Part shown: piece by piece, positions 1 through 5,177 of the stretch
Layout of the letters: every line of letters starts with the position of its first letter
Numbering within the stretch: position 1 is the first letter of the stretch
From: Aquirhabdus sp.
GTDB lineage: Bacteria; Pseudomonadota; Gammaproteobacteria; Pseudomonadales; Moraxellaceae
Reading direction: 5' to 3'
Assembly: GCA_030150595.1 (NCBI GenBank)
Contig: JASLFQ010000130.1
Coordinates: forward strand, 1-5,647
Length of the DNA stretch: 5,647 bases
Notes under the pieces: model-generated
The model's input: the letters and a program-made list of their open reading frames with translations, nothing else
The model's database searches: none
Told to the model about the DNA's origin: nothing
Program-made: the position numbers and the translations under genes

Positions 1-40
1 GTGACTAAACCGTAAATCATTACTCTAAGATTGTTTTTCC

Positions 41-80
41 AAGATCTTCGCCAAGATTTTTTCTAGGCGAAGATTTTTTT
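41..80 (+). terminator. Intrinsic terminator of an upstream gene outside the window
   Basis: The arms ATCTTCGCC (44-52) and GGCGAAGAT (66-74) are perfect reverse complements. Further A-T and G-U pairs can extend the stem, the loop is about 13 nt, and a run of T (74-80) follows on the plus strand. This is the classic rho-independent layout, so a plus-strand transcript from the left probably ends here. Positions 1-40 hold no recognisable coding sequence. A TAA at 13-15 could be the stop codon of the upstream gene, but that cannot be shown from this window. Confidence 0.8.
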
Positions 81-95
81 ATCCCTACAAAAATA

Positions 96-163
96 GGTCA
101 TTGAGCCTGTCGAAATGATCGGCATCAGCTAAGAGCGCCGCACTTCGACAAGCTCAGCGAACT
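96..163. repeat. REPIN-like pair of inverted palindromic hairpins
   Basis: The left unit (96-120) contains TTGAGCCTGTCGAA. The right unit (142-163) contains TTCGACAAGCTCAG, its reverse complement with two differences. Each unit also folds on itself: GGTCATT pairs with AATGATC around the left core, with one G-U pair, and TTCG pairs with CGAA in the right. Two inverted, individually hairpin-forming units about 25 nt apart is the arrangement of REP doublets (REPINs). The core TTCGACAnGCTCAG is, from general knowledge, a very common intergenic repeat in proteobacteria, usually mobilised by a RAYT (TnpA_REP) transposase encoded elsewhere. The copy lies between the upstream terminator and the htpG promoter, so it interrupts nothing. 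Confidence 0.65.
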
Positions 164-199
164 GATGATACTTGCAAAAAAAAACCACTCATTCTCATG

Positions 200-227
200 C
201 TTGAAAACAACATATCCAGCCCCATTC
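200..227 (+). promoter_or_regulatory. Sigma-32 (RpoH) heat-shock promoter of htpG
   Basis: The -35 element CTTGAAA (200-206) is exact for the sigma-32 consensus. After a 13-nt spacer comes CCCCATTC (220-227), which matches the CCCCATnT -10 consensus at all but the last position. E. coli htpG is a known sigma-32 regulon member, so both position and sequence fit. Transcription would start near 234-236, giving a 5' leader of about 113 nt. The nearby TATAAC (228-233) is 21 nt from TTGAAA, too far for a good sigma-70 promoter. Confidence 0.82.
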
Positions 228-255
228 TATAACCATCTCAAATTTTGTCTTGTCT

Positions 256-351
256 ATGGATGATATGAAGATTTGCATGATGCAATCTCATCAAAATCAA
301 ACGACAAGACGTTTACGTCAACACCAACTTATAGAGGTCGTCGTTCAATGA
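256..351 (+). CDS. Possible 31-codon leader ORF overlapping the htpG start
   Basis: An open frame runs from ATG 256 to TGA 349-351 inside the predicted 5' leader of htpG. Its stop overlaps the htpG start as ATGA (348-351), the arrangement typical of translational coupling. The peptide begins [10 protein letters not shown] and ends IEVVVQ, and it is rich in Gln and basic residues. I recognise no family. ATG 256 has no convincing ribosome binding site. In-frame ATGs at 277 and 280 sit 6 and 9 nt after a weak GAAG (267-270) and may be better starts. The frame may simply be chance, because 31 open codons are not rare. Confidence 0.25.
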   Translation: MDDMKICMMQSHQNQTTRRLRQHQLIEVVVQ

Positions 352-2273
352 CTACTACTGAAAAAACAACCGAAAAATCAAATAGCAAAAGCTATAGCTT
401 CCAAGCCGAAGTGGCACAACTGCTCCACTTGGTCACGCATTCGCTATATTCTCATCCAGAAATTTTCTTACGTGAATTGGTCTCAAACGCATCAGACGCA
501 TGCGATAAACTACGCTTTGAAGGCATTAACAACGCTGCGCTCTATGAAGATGCGCCGAACTTGTCCGTTCGCGTTTCCTTCGATAAAGAAGCCAAAACCA
601 TCACTATTACTGATAATGGTATCGGCCTAAGTCAACAAGAAGCGATTGATAATTTAGGAACCATTGCTAAGAGCGGCACGCGTGACTTCGTCAGCAAACT
701 CAGCGGAGATCAGAAAACTGATGCACAGTTGATTGGTCAATTCGGTGTAGGCTTTTATTCTGGTTTTATTGTTGCCGATAAAATTACCGTTGAATCACGT
801 CGTGCAGGCGCACCTGTGACTGAAGGCGTACGCTGGATCAGCGGTGGCACAGGTGACTTTGAAGTCGAAACCATCGAGCGCACAGCACGCGGCACCAGCA
901 TTATTTTGCACCTGCGTGATGACTCTTTAGATTATCTGAATAGCTGGAAACTCAAGAATATTATCAATAAATATTCTGACCATATCAGCCTGCCTATTCT
1001 CATGCAAAAAGAAGAATGGCAAGAAGGTGCAGCGGAAGGCGAACCAGGTCAAATGGTCATAACAGACGAATGGGAAACCATTAACTCTGCCAGCGCTCTC
1101 TGGACTCGCAGCAAAAAAGACATTACTGAAGAACAATACATCGAATTCTACAAGCAACTGAGCCGCGATCAAGAAGCACCGCTCAGCTGGAGCCATAACC
1201 GCGTTGAAGGCAGCACTGAATACACCCAACTGCTCTATGTACCAGCAAAAGCGTCGCATGATCTGTTTACCCGTGAAGCCAAAGCTGGTATCAAATTGTA
1301 TGTTAAACGCGTATTCATCATGGATGACGCTGAGAGCCTGATGCCGATGTATTTGCGCTTTATCAAAGGCGTGATCGACAGCTCAGACTTACCGCTCAAC
1401 GTCAGCCGTGAATTGCTGCAAGAAAGCCGTGATGTCAAAGCAATTCGTGAAGGCAACACACGTCGCGTATTAACCATGTTAGAAAATCTGTCTTCTAGCA
1501 CCGAAGCTGCTGATCAAGAAAAATACGCTAAGTTCTACACTGAATTCGGCGCAGTGATCAAAGAAGGCTTAGGCGAAGATTTTGCCAATAAAGACAAGAT
1601 TGCTAAATTACTCCGCTTCGCTTCAACGACCAGTGATACCGTCAGTGTATCTTTTGCTGACTACAAAGCGCGCATGAAGCCAGAGCAAGATGCGATTTAT
1701 TACATCACTGCTGACACGCTTGCCGCAGCGAAAAATAGCCCACAACTTGAACTGTTCAAGAAAAAAGGCATCGAAGTCCTGCTCATGACCGACCGTGTTG
1801 ATGAATGGGCGCTAAATTTCTTGCAAGAGTTTGACGGCACATCACTGCAAAGCGTGGCTAAAGGTGCGGTTGACCTTGGCAAACTGCAAGATGAAGATGA
1901 GAAGAAAGCGGCAGAACAAGCAGCTGAAACCTTCAAGCCTTTACTTGAAAAACTTAGTGCAGCATTGAAAGACAAAGCTAAAGAAGTCCGTGTTACGACT
2001 CGTTTGGTGGATAGTCCTGCATGTTTGGTCGGTGCGGATGGTGATATGTCGGGTCAGCTTGCGCGTATGCTCAAGCAAATGGGGCAACAAGCGCCAGAAA
2101 TCAAACCAATCTTGGAAATCAATCCTGAACATGCGCTGGTCAAAAAACTCGAAGGCTCTAAGCATTTCGATGATCTTGCCCATATCATCTTCGATCAAGC
2201 ATTGCTTGCTGAAGGCGGATTGCCAGAAGATCCAGCGGCGTATGTAAAGCGTGTGAGTGCGTTGTTGGTTTAA
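348..2273 (+). CDS. htpG: Molecular chaperone HtpG (bacterial Hsp90)
   Basis: Cytosolic ATP-dependent Hsp90 chaperone, active as a homodimer, that remodels client proteins with DnaK. The product is 641 aa; E. coli HtpG is 624. The N-terminal GHKL ATPase domain (about 15-230) has the helix motif RELVSNASD (42-50) with catalytic Glu43 and Mg/ATP-binding Asn47, DNGIGL (89-94) with the adenine-binding Asp89, and the lid glycine motif [11 protein letters not shown] (130-140). The middle domain (about 240-510) has [10 protein letters not shown] (251-260) and [10 protein letters not shown] (351-360), with the ATP-contacting Arg354. The C-terminal dimerisation domain follows (about 520-641). ATG 348 is chosen because AGAGGT (333-338) lies 9 nt upstream and the length fits the family. 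An in-frame TTG at 273 would add 25 unrelated residues. The first 15 or so residues, rich in Thr, Glu and Lys, exceed the usual family start. The gene has its own sigma-32 promoter and terminator. Confidence 0.97.
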   Translation: MTTTEKTTEKSNSKSYSFQAEVAQLLHLVTHSLYSHPEIFLRELVSNASDACDKLRFEGINNAALYEDAPNLSVRVSFDKEAKTITITDNGIGLSQQEAIDNLGTIAKSGTRDFVSKLSGDQKTDAQLIGQFGVGFYSGFIVADKITVESRRAGAPVTEGVRWISGGTGDFEVETIERTARGTSIILHLRDDSLDYLNSWKLKNIINKYSDHISLPILMQKEEWQEGAAEGEPGQMVITDEWETINSASALWTRSKKDITEEQYIEFYKQLSRDQEAPLSWSHNRVEGSTEYTQLLYVPAKASHDLFTREAKAGIKLYVKRVFIMDDAESLMPMYLRFIKGVIDSSDLPLNVSRELLQESRDVKAIREGNTRRVLTMLENLSSSTEAADQEKYAKFYTEFGAVIKEGLGEDFANKDKIAKLLRFASTTSDTVSVSFADYKARMKPEQDAIYYITADTLAAAKNSPQLELFKKKGIEVLLMTDRVDEWALNFLQEFDGTSLQSVAKGAVDLGKLQDEDEKKAAEQAAETFKPLLEKLSAALKDKAKEVRVTTRLVDSPACLVGADGDMSGQLARMLKQMGQQAPEIKPILEINPEHALVKKLEGSKHFDDLAHIIFDQALLAEGGLPEDPAAYVKRVSALLV

Positions 2274-2293
2274 TAATTTTATAAAGTAATACG

Positions 2294-2333
2294 AGCCTTT
2301 CCAGAGTTTGGTGACTTTGGAATGGCTTTTTTT
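2294..2333 (+). terminator. Intrinsic terminator of htpG
   Basis: Starting 20 nt after the htpG stop, AGCC-T-TTCCA-G-AGT pairs with ACT-T-TGGAA-T-GGCT across a loop of about 6 nt, with one T-T mismatch and one G-U pair. Seven T residues follow (2327-2333). It separates htpG from the toxin-antitoxin module, so the two are separate transcription units. Confidence 0.82.
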
Positions 2334-2347
2334 CGACCCAGCAAACT

Positions 2348-2376
2348 TTGATACGCACCATGAATAGTGCTATTAT
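2348..2376 (+). promoter_or_regulatory. Sigma-70 promoter of the toxin-antitoxin module
   Basis: TTGATA (2348-2353), a 17-nt spacer and TATTAT (2371-2376) form a near-consensus sigma-70 promoter. Transcription would start near 2383. The -10 element lies inside the first of three tandem 12-bp repeats, so a repressor bound to the repeats would block it. In-frame upstream start codons (TTG 2348, ATG 2360) lie within or before this promoter and cannot be used on its transcript. Confidence 0.7.
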
Positions 2377-2400
2377 TAGTGCTATTATTAGTGCTATTAA
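2365..2400. repeat. Three tandem 12-bp repeats, probable antitoxin operator
   Basis: TAGTGCTATTAT occurs three times end to end at 2365-2376, 2377-2388 and 2389-2400. The last copy differs only in its final base. Each copy has a short palindromic core TAG-tg-CTA, and the first extends to AATAG-tg-CTATT. The 12-bp period places the sites on roughly the same face of the helix. Their position over the -10 element and start site, just upstream of a Phd/YefM-type antitoxin gene, suggests an autoregulatory operator. The binding role is inferred; the repeats are directly visible. Confidence 0.75.
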
Positions 2401-2419
2401 AGACACCTTTGGAATAATC

Positions 2420-2668
2420 ATGTCCAACTTAATATTAGCTGAAATGACAGCCAGCGTCTCCGAACTGAAAAGAAATCCAATGGGAACCGTTGCCGCTGGA
2501 GAAGGCTTTCCTATTGCCATTCTGAATCGAAATGCGCCTGCATTTTATTGTGTCCCAGCAAAAGCTTATGAAGCTTTGATGGAGAAACTCGATGACCTAG
2601 AGTTAAACGCACTCGCTGATACGCGCTTAGATCAACCTGTGATCAAGGTTAATTTGAATGACCTATGA
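2420..2668 (+). CDS. Type II antitoxin, Phd/YefM family with RelB-like tail
   Basis: Antitoxin of 82 aa that should neutralise the RelE toxin encoded next to it and repress their shared promoter. The N-terminal part (about 1-55), with MTASVSELKRNPMG (9-22) and AILNRNAPAFYCV (33-45), is the Phd/YefM DNA-binding and dimerisation fold. A charged helix (about 48-68) follows. The tail VIKVNLNDL (74-82) closely resembles the end of E. coli RelB (VRVTLDEL), which belongs to a different DNA-binding fold. ATG 2420 is chosen because GGA (2411-2413) lies 6 nt upstream. Earlier in-frame starts would translate the operator repeats and precede the predicted transcription start. The stop overlaps the toxin gene by 11 nt, suggesting translational coupling. 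Similar proteins are often annotated RelB/StbD. Confidence 0.88.
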   Translation: MSNLILAEMTASVSELKRNPMGTVAAGEGFPIAILNRNAPAFYCVPAKAYEALMEKLDDLELNALADTRLDQPVIKVNLNDL

Positions 2669-2939
2669 GCTTGGATTTTTAGAAATTGCGTTAAAAGAAT
2701 GGAAGAAGCTCGATAATCACACGAGAGAACAATTCAAAGCAAAACTATTAGAACGATTAAATAATCCACGCGTACAATCCGCAAAGTTGAGTGGACACAA
2801 GGATCGATACAAAATTAAACTTCATAGTGTGGGTTATCGGTTAGTTTACGAAGTACGGGACAATGAACTGATTGTGATCGTCATTGCCGTTGGTAAACGT
2901 GAACGCAATGCGGTGTATAAAGTGGCGGATAAACGATAA
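2658..2939 (+). CDS. relE: RelE family mRNA interferase toxin
   Basis: RelE-type toxin of 93 aa. The family enters the ribosomal A site and cleaves mRNA during translation, halting growth when the antitoxin is degraded. The protein aligns with E. coli RelE (95 aa) almost without gaps, for example ALKEW (11-15), YKIKL (51-55), GYRLVY (59-64) and VGKRER (78-83). The residues known to matter in E. coli RelE are all present at the same numbers: Lys52, Lys54, Arg61, Arg81 and Tyr87. The toxin is therefore probably active. The ATG lies inside the end of the antitoxin gene, so toxin output depends on antitoxin translation. No terminator is visible after the stop, so the transcript may run into the next gene. 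Confidence 0.94.
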   Translation: MTYELGFLEIALKEWKKLDNHTREQFKAKLLERLNNPRVQSAKLSGHKDRYKIKLHSVGYRLVYEVRDNELIVIVIAVGKRERNAVYKVADKR

Positions 2940-2972
2940 CCATATCTTCTCACCAGCCTTTAACGAAAATCC

Positions 2973-3001
2973 ATAATAACCATATAGACTTCATGTATAA
3001 C
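2973..3001 (+). promoter_or_regulatory. Weak candidate promoter for the small exported protein
   Basis: TATAAC (2996-3001) is a good -10 match about 48 nt before the ATG at 3049, but the hexamer 17 nt upstream (ATAATA, 2973-2978) is a poor -35. An alternative pairing is TTTAAC (2959-2964) with TATAGA (2983-2988) at 18 nt. The gene could also be reached by read-through from the toxin-antitoxin unit. The 109-nt gap 2940-3048 otherwise holds only a 10-bp direct repeat ATAACCATAT (2936-2945 and 2976-2985). Confidence 0.3.
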
Positions 3002-3048
3002 GCGGCACATAATCAAGCCACCTCTACCAATCTTTCAAGGAAAGAATT

Positions 3049-3321
3049 ATGAAAAAAAGTCTCTTGAGCTTAGTCGTTGCAAGTACATTAATCTTCGCTG
3101 GACAAAGCGCGAACGCAATTGGTTGCCTGAGTGGCGGCGCCGCTGGTGCGGTTGCTGGTCACTATGCACATCACCATGCTGTCATTGGTGCAGTCGGTGG
3201 CTGTATCGCAGGTCACGAACTTGCCAAACACCAAAAAGCTAAAAAACTTGCTGCCGAAAAAGCGCAACATGATGCAGCGATGAACCCTGCACCAGCCGCT
3301 CCAATGCATCCAGCTCAATAA
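3049..3321 (+). CDS. Small exported glycine-zipper protein, function unknown
   Basis: Protein of 90 aa. Residues 1-23 form a clear Sec signal peptide: KK, then a hydrophobic core LLSLVVASTLIFAG, then ANA before Ile24, a good signal peptidase I site. The mature protein is about 67 aa. Residues 29-55 are rich in Gly and Ala with GxxxG-like spacing (GGAAGAVAG, then GAVGGCIAG), resembling glycine-zipper domains that pack as membrane hairpins or oligomers. A helical Lys/Ala-rich stretch (57-78) and a Pro/Ala/Met tail (79-90) follow. Cys26 and Cys52 bracket the zipper and could form a disulfide. Eight histidines, including HAHHH-like clustering at 38-43, are unusual for this size. AAGGA (3037-3041) lies 7 nt before the ATG. 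It is probably periplasmic or envelope-associated; I recognise no specific family. Confidence 0.85.
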   Translation: MKKSLLSLVVASTLIFAGQSANAIGCLSGGAAGAVAGHYAHHHAVIGAVGGCIAGHELAKHQKAKKLAAEKAQHDAAMNPAPAAPMHPAQ

Positions 3322-3333
3322 TTTACATGTAAT

Positions 3334-3370
3334 AAAAAAGGGTTTTATGAATGTCATAAAACCCTTTTTT
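3334..3370. terminator. Bidirectional terminator between convergent genes
   Basis: A perfect 17-bp inverted repeat (3334-3350 and 3354-3370) encloses a 3-nt loop. Each arm reads A6-G3-T4-ATGA or its complement, so an RNA from either strand forms a stem that ends in six U residues. It lies 12 nt after the stop of the small exported protein and about 40 nt after the end of gloA on the other strand, and should terminate both. Confidence 0.9.
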
Positions 3371-3409
3371 ACATCTAAGCTGTTCAAAGCTGTACCAAAA
3401 AAAATTACA

Positions 3410-3793
3410 TCAATCCCGCTCGATCAACTCAATTTTATATCCATCTGGATCTTCTACAAACGCAATCACCGTATTGCCATGTTTCATTGGGCCAGCTTCA
3501 CGCACCACGCGCCCACCTCTTGCTCGAATCTCATCACACGCCGCATATGCATTCGGCACAGCCAACGCGACATGACCATAACCCGCGCCTAAATCATAAT
3601 GGCTTGTATCCCAATTATGCGTCAGCTCCAAAACCGTGTTTTTATCTTCTGTTCCGTATCCAAGAAAGGCCAACGTAAATCGACCTTCTGGATAATCATT
3701 CTGACGAAGTAAAGTCATTCCCAGCACTTCAGTATAAAACGTAATTGAGCGTTTCAAATCGCCCACACGAAGCATTACATGTAACATTCTCAT
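3410..3793 (-). CDS. gloA: Lactoylglutathione lyase (glyoxalase I)
   Basis: Cytosolic metalloenzyme that isomerises the hemithioacetal of methylglyoxal and glutathione to S-lactoylglutathione, the first step of the glyoxalase pathway. The product is 127 aa against 135 in E. coli, lacking only the non-conserved C-terminal tail. It is highly similar throughout, for example [11 protein letters not shown] (7-17), FYTEVLGM (19-26) and [17 protein letters not shown] (109-125). All four metal ligands of E. coli GloA occur at identical numbers: His5, Glu56, His74 and Glu122. The lack of long insertions fits the short, Ni/Co-type bacterial class rather than the Zn-type long form. The ATG overlaps the stop of the upstream permease gene by 4 nt (ATGA), so the two are co-transcribed and probably translationally coupled. 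Confidence 0.96.
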   Translation of the reverse strand: MRMLHVMLRVGDLKRSITFYTEVLGMTLLRQNDYPEGRFTLAFLGYGTEDKNTVLELTHNWDTSHYDLGAGYGHVALAVPNAYAACDEIRARGGRVVREAGPMKHGNTVIAFVEDPDGYKIELIERD

Positions 3794-5070
3794 TTAAGAT
3801 CTTCCTTACTATTTTCCACATCATTCCACGGCGCAACCCACGGCAGCATGAACATTCCTGGCAATGCAAGCAGCGCACATAACCAAAAGAATCCTGTATA
3901 ACCACCCATTAAATCAACCAAATAACCCGCATAACCATTTACAACCGTACGCGGCAACGATGCTAAAGATGTTAACAACGCCAACTGAAACGCCGTATAT
4001 GCAGGATTGGTACTCATCGCAATAAACGCCACAAATGCCGCCGTTCCTAGTCCAACTGCAAATGCTTCCGCACCAACAACGCCGCCCAACGCCCACAAAC
4101 TTTGACCTGTTTGTGTCGATAACCAAGCGAATAAAGGAATCACCAACAATTGCGCCACACCAAAAATCCATAACGCGCGATGAATCGACAAGCGCAACAT
4201 CGCAAAACCACCGACAAATCCACCAATGATTCCCCCCCACAACACCGCAACTTTTGCCACCGCACCAATTTGCGTTTTGGTATATCCCATATCGAGATAA
4301 AACTTGGTGGCGAGCGACGTCGCCAACGAATCGCCGAGCTTATAAAAGAAAATAAACGCAATCAGCGCAATCCCTGCTTTCACACCTTTACGATTAAAAA
4401 ACTCTTTTAATGGCTCAATAAATGCAGCGGTTAATGTACGTGGAGGAATCTGACGAAGCTCCGGCTCGCGAACAACCACGGCCAAAATCACACACGGCAG
4501 CATGAATAACGCCACAATCCAAAACACCACCGTCCAAGGCAAATGATCCGCCAAAATAAATGCCAAACTACCCGGTACAAGTCCTGCCAATTTGTAGGCA
4601 TTCACATGAATCGTATTACCCAAGCCCAGCTCGTTATCTGGCAAAATTTCACGACGATAAGCATCAATCACAATATCCAGCGACGCGCTTAAAAAACTAA
4701 TCACAATCCCAACCATGCTAATCAACGATAATTGACTATCAGGCCGCAGCGTTCCCAACATGCCCAGCGCAATGACCAGCATTAACGGCAAAACTATGAG
4801 CCACGTTCGCCGCCGCCCAAACTGACGAAACTGAAAGAAATCCAAGAACGGCGCCCAGACTGGTTTAAATACGTATGGCAATTGCAACAAGGTCAGCAAA
4901 CCGATAGTCTTAATATCTAAATGATATGCATCCGCCCATGCAGGAATCAGATTCAGAAATACAAACAAAGGCAAGCCAGACGAGAACCCGATCACAGCAC
5001 AAATCAATACTCTCTTCCAAAACCCTGCTTGTTGTGAAGGTTTTTCCGTGACCACTTGCTGACTCATCAT
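3790..5070 (-). CDS. ampG: AmpG-family muropeptide permease (MFS)
   Basis: Inner-membrane major facilitator protein of the AmpG family, which imports GlcNAc-anhydroMurNAc peptides for cell-wall recycling and thereby influences AmpC induction. With the start at 5070 it has 426 aa and about 12 hydrophobic segments. Family motifs include GFSSGLPL (28-35), IKTIGL (53-58), [12 protein letters not shown] (66-77), FGRRRTWL (84-91), [17 protein letters not shown] (128-144) and FYKLGDS (242-248). E. coli AmpG has 491 aa and 14 helices; this one stops after helix 12. The start is uncertain: in-frame TTG 5118, ATG 5091, ATG 5070 and ATG 5067 all lack a strong ribosome binding site. ATG 5070 is preferred because 5091 overlaps a promoter-like -10 and a direct repeat. 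No ampC or ampR is nearby. Substrate is inferred from family. Confidence 0.88.
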   Translation of the reverse strand: MMSQQVVTEKPSQQAGFWKRVLICAVIGFSSGLPLFVFLNLIPAWADAYHLDIKTIGLLTLLQLPYVFKPVWAPFLDFFQFRQFGRRRTWLIVLPLMLVIALGMLGTLRPDSQLSLISMVGIVISFLSASLDIVIDAYRREILPDNELGLGNTIHVNAYKLAGLVPGSLAFILADHLPWTVVFWIVALFMLPCVILAVVVREPELRQIPPRTLTAAFIEPLKEFFNRKGVKAGIALIAFIFFYKLGDSLATSLATKFYLDMGYTKTQIGAVAKVAVLWGGIIGGFVGGFAMLRLSIHRALWIFGVAQLLVIPLFAWLSTQTGQSLWALGGVVGAEAFAVGLGTAAFVAFIAMSTNPAYTAFQLALLTSLASLPRTVVNGYAGYLVDLMGGYTGFFWLCALLALPGMFMLPWVAPWNDVENSKEDLK

Positions 5071-5080
5071 GTACAACCGC

Positions 5081-5137
5081 TGTTTTTGCATAGAATACGA
5101 CAAGAGTAGCCGTATCAAATTGTTTTTGCCAGAATAC
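5081..5137. repeat. Imperfect direct repeat in the divergent promoter region
   Basis: TGTTTTTGCATAGAATAC (5081-5098) and TGTTTTTGCCAGAATAC (5121-5137) match at all but one base and one single-base gap. Their starts are exactly 40 bp apart. Both copies lie between the permease and the HugZ-like gene, or at the extreme 5' end of the permease frame if a longer start is used. They may be paired regulator sites or a small local duplication. Confidence 0.6.
5090..5118 (-). promoter_or_regulatory. Candidate promoter of the ampG-gloA operon
   Basis: On the minus strand, TTGATA (5118-5113), a 17-nt spacer and TTCTAT (5095-5090) make a plausible sigma-70 promoter. TATTCT at 15-nt spacing is an alternative -10. 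The predicted start near 5083 would leave a very short leader before ATG 5070, in line with the weak ribosome binding site there. The -10 match is mediocre, so this is tentative. Confidence 0.35.
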
Positions 5138-5156
5138 TTATGCAGTGTTTTATAAA
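5126..5156 (+). promoter_or_regulatory. Candidate promoter of the HugZ-like gene
   Basis: TTGCCA (5126-5131) and TATAAA (5151-5156) each match five of six sigma-70 consensus bases, but the 19-nt spacer is longer than ideal. Transcription would start near 5163, leaving a leader of about 15 nt that holds the GGAG ribosome binding site. The -35 hexamer falls inside the right copy of the direct repeat. Confidence 0.4.
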
Positions 5157-5177
5157 GATGTTTTATGGAGATACTCT

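Noticed and set aside
273..347. In-frame TTG start at 273 giving a 666-aa HtpG
   Set aside because: The added 25 residues have no family similarity, and ATG 348 has a well-placed AGAGGT site and gives the expected length.
2365..2400. Tandem repeats as a possible CRISPR array
   Set aside because: The units are only 12 bp and directly adjacent with no spacers, and no cas genes are present.
2348..2419. Longer antitoxin starting at TTG 2348 or ATG 2360
   Set aside because: These codons lie in or upstream of the predicted promoter -10, and the extra residues are a repetitive translation of the operator repeats (SAI-ISAI-ISAI).
2185..2520. Minus-strand frame of 111 codons with a hydrophobic stretch, resembling a small membrane toxin
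   Set aside because: It lies antisense to the end of htpG, a terminator, the operator repeats and the antitoxin. Its hydrophobic part is just the antisense reading of the 12-bp repeats.
2334..2940. Toxin-antitoxin module as a recently inserted mobile unit
   Set aside because: I saw no flanking target duplication, terminal inverted repeats, integrase or transposase; horizontal origin is plausible for such modules but not shown here.
3088..3387. Minus-strand frame antisense to the small exported protein
   Set aside because: It runs through the bidirectional terminator, has no recognisable family and lies opposite a well-supported gene with signal peptide and ribosome binding site.
3347..3678. 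Plus-strand frames of 81 and 63 codons opposite gloA
   Set aside because: They are antisense to a gene whose every catalytic residue is conserved, and show no family similarity or start signals.
3323..3784. Palindrome TTACATGTAA occurring at 3323-3332 and 3775-3784, a possible operator pair
   Set aside because: The second copy is inside the gloA coding sequence and encodes conserved residues (Leu-His-Val, with metal ligand His5), so coincidence is the simpler explanation.
4035..4410. Plus-strand and alternate minus-strand frames within the permease gene
   Set aside because: They are shadow frames of a well-conserved AmpG-type coding sequence with no independent support.
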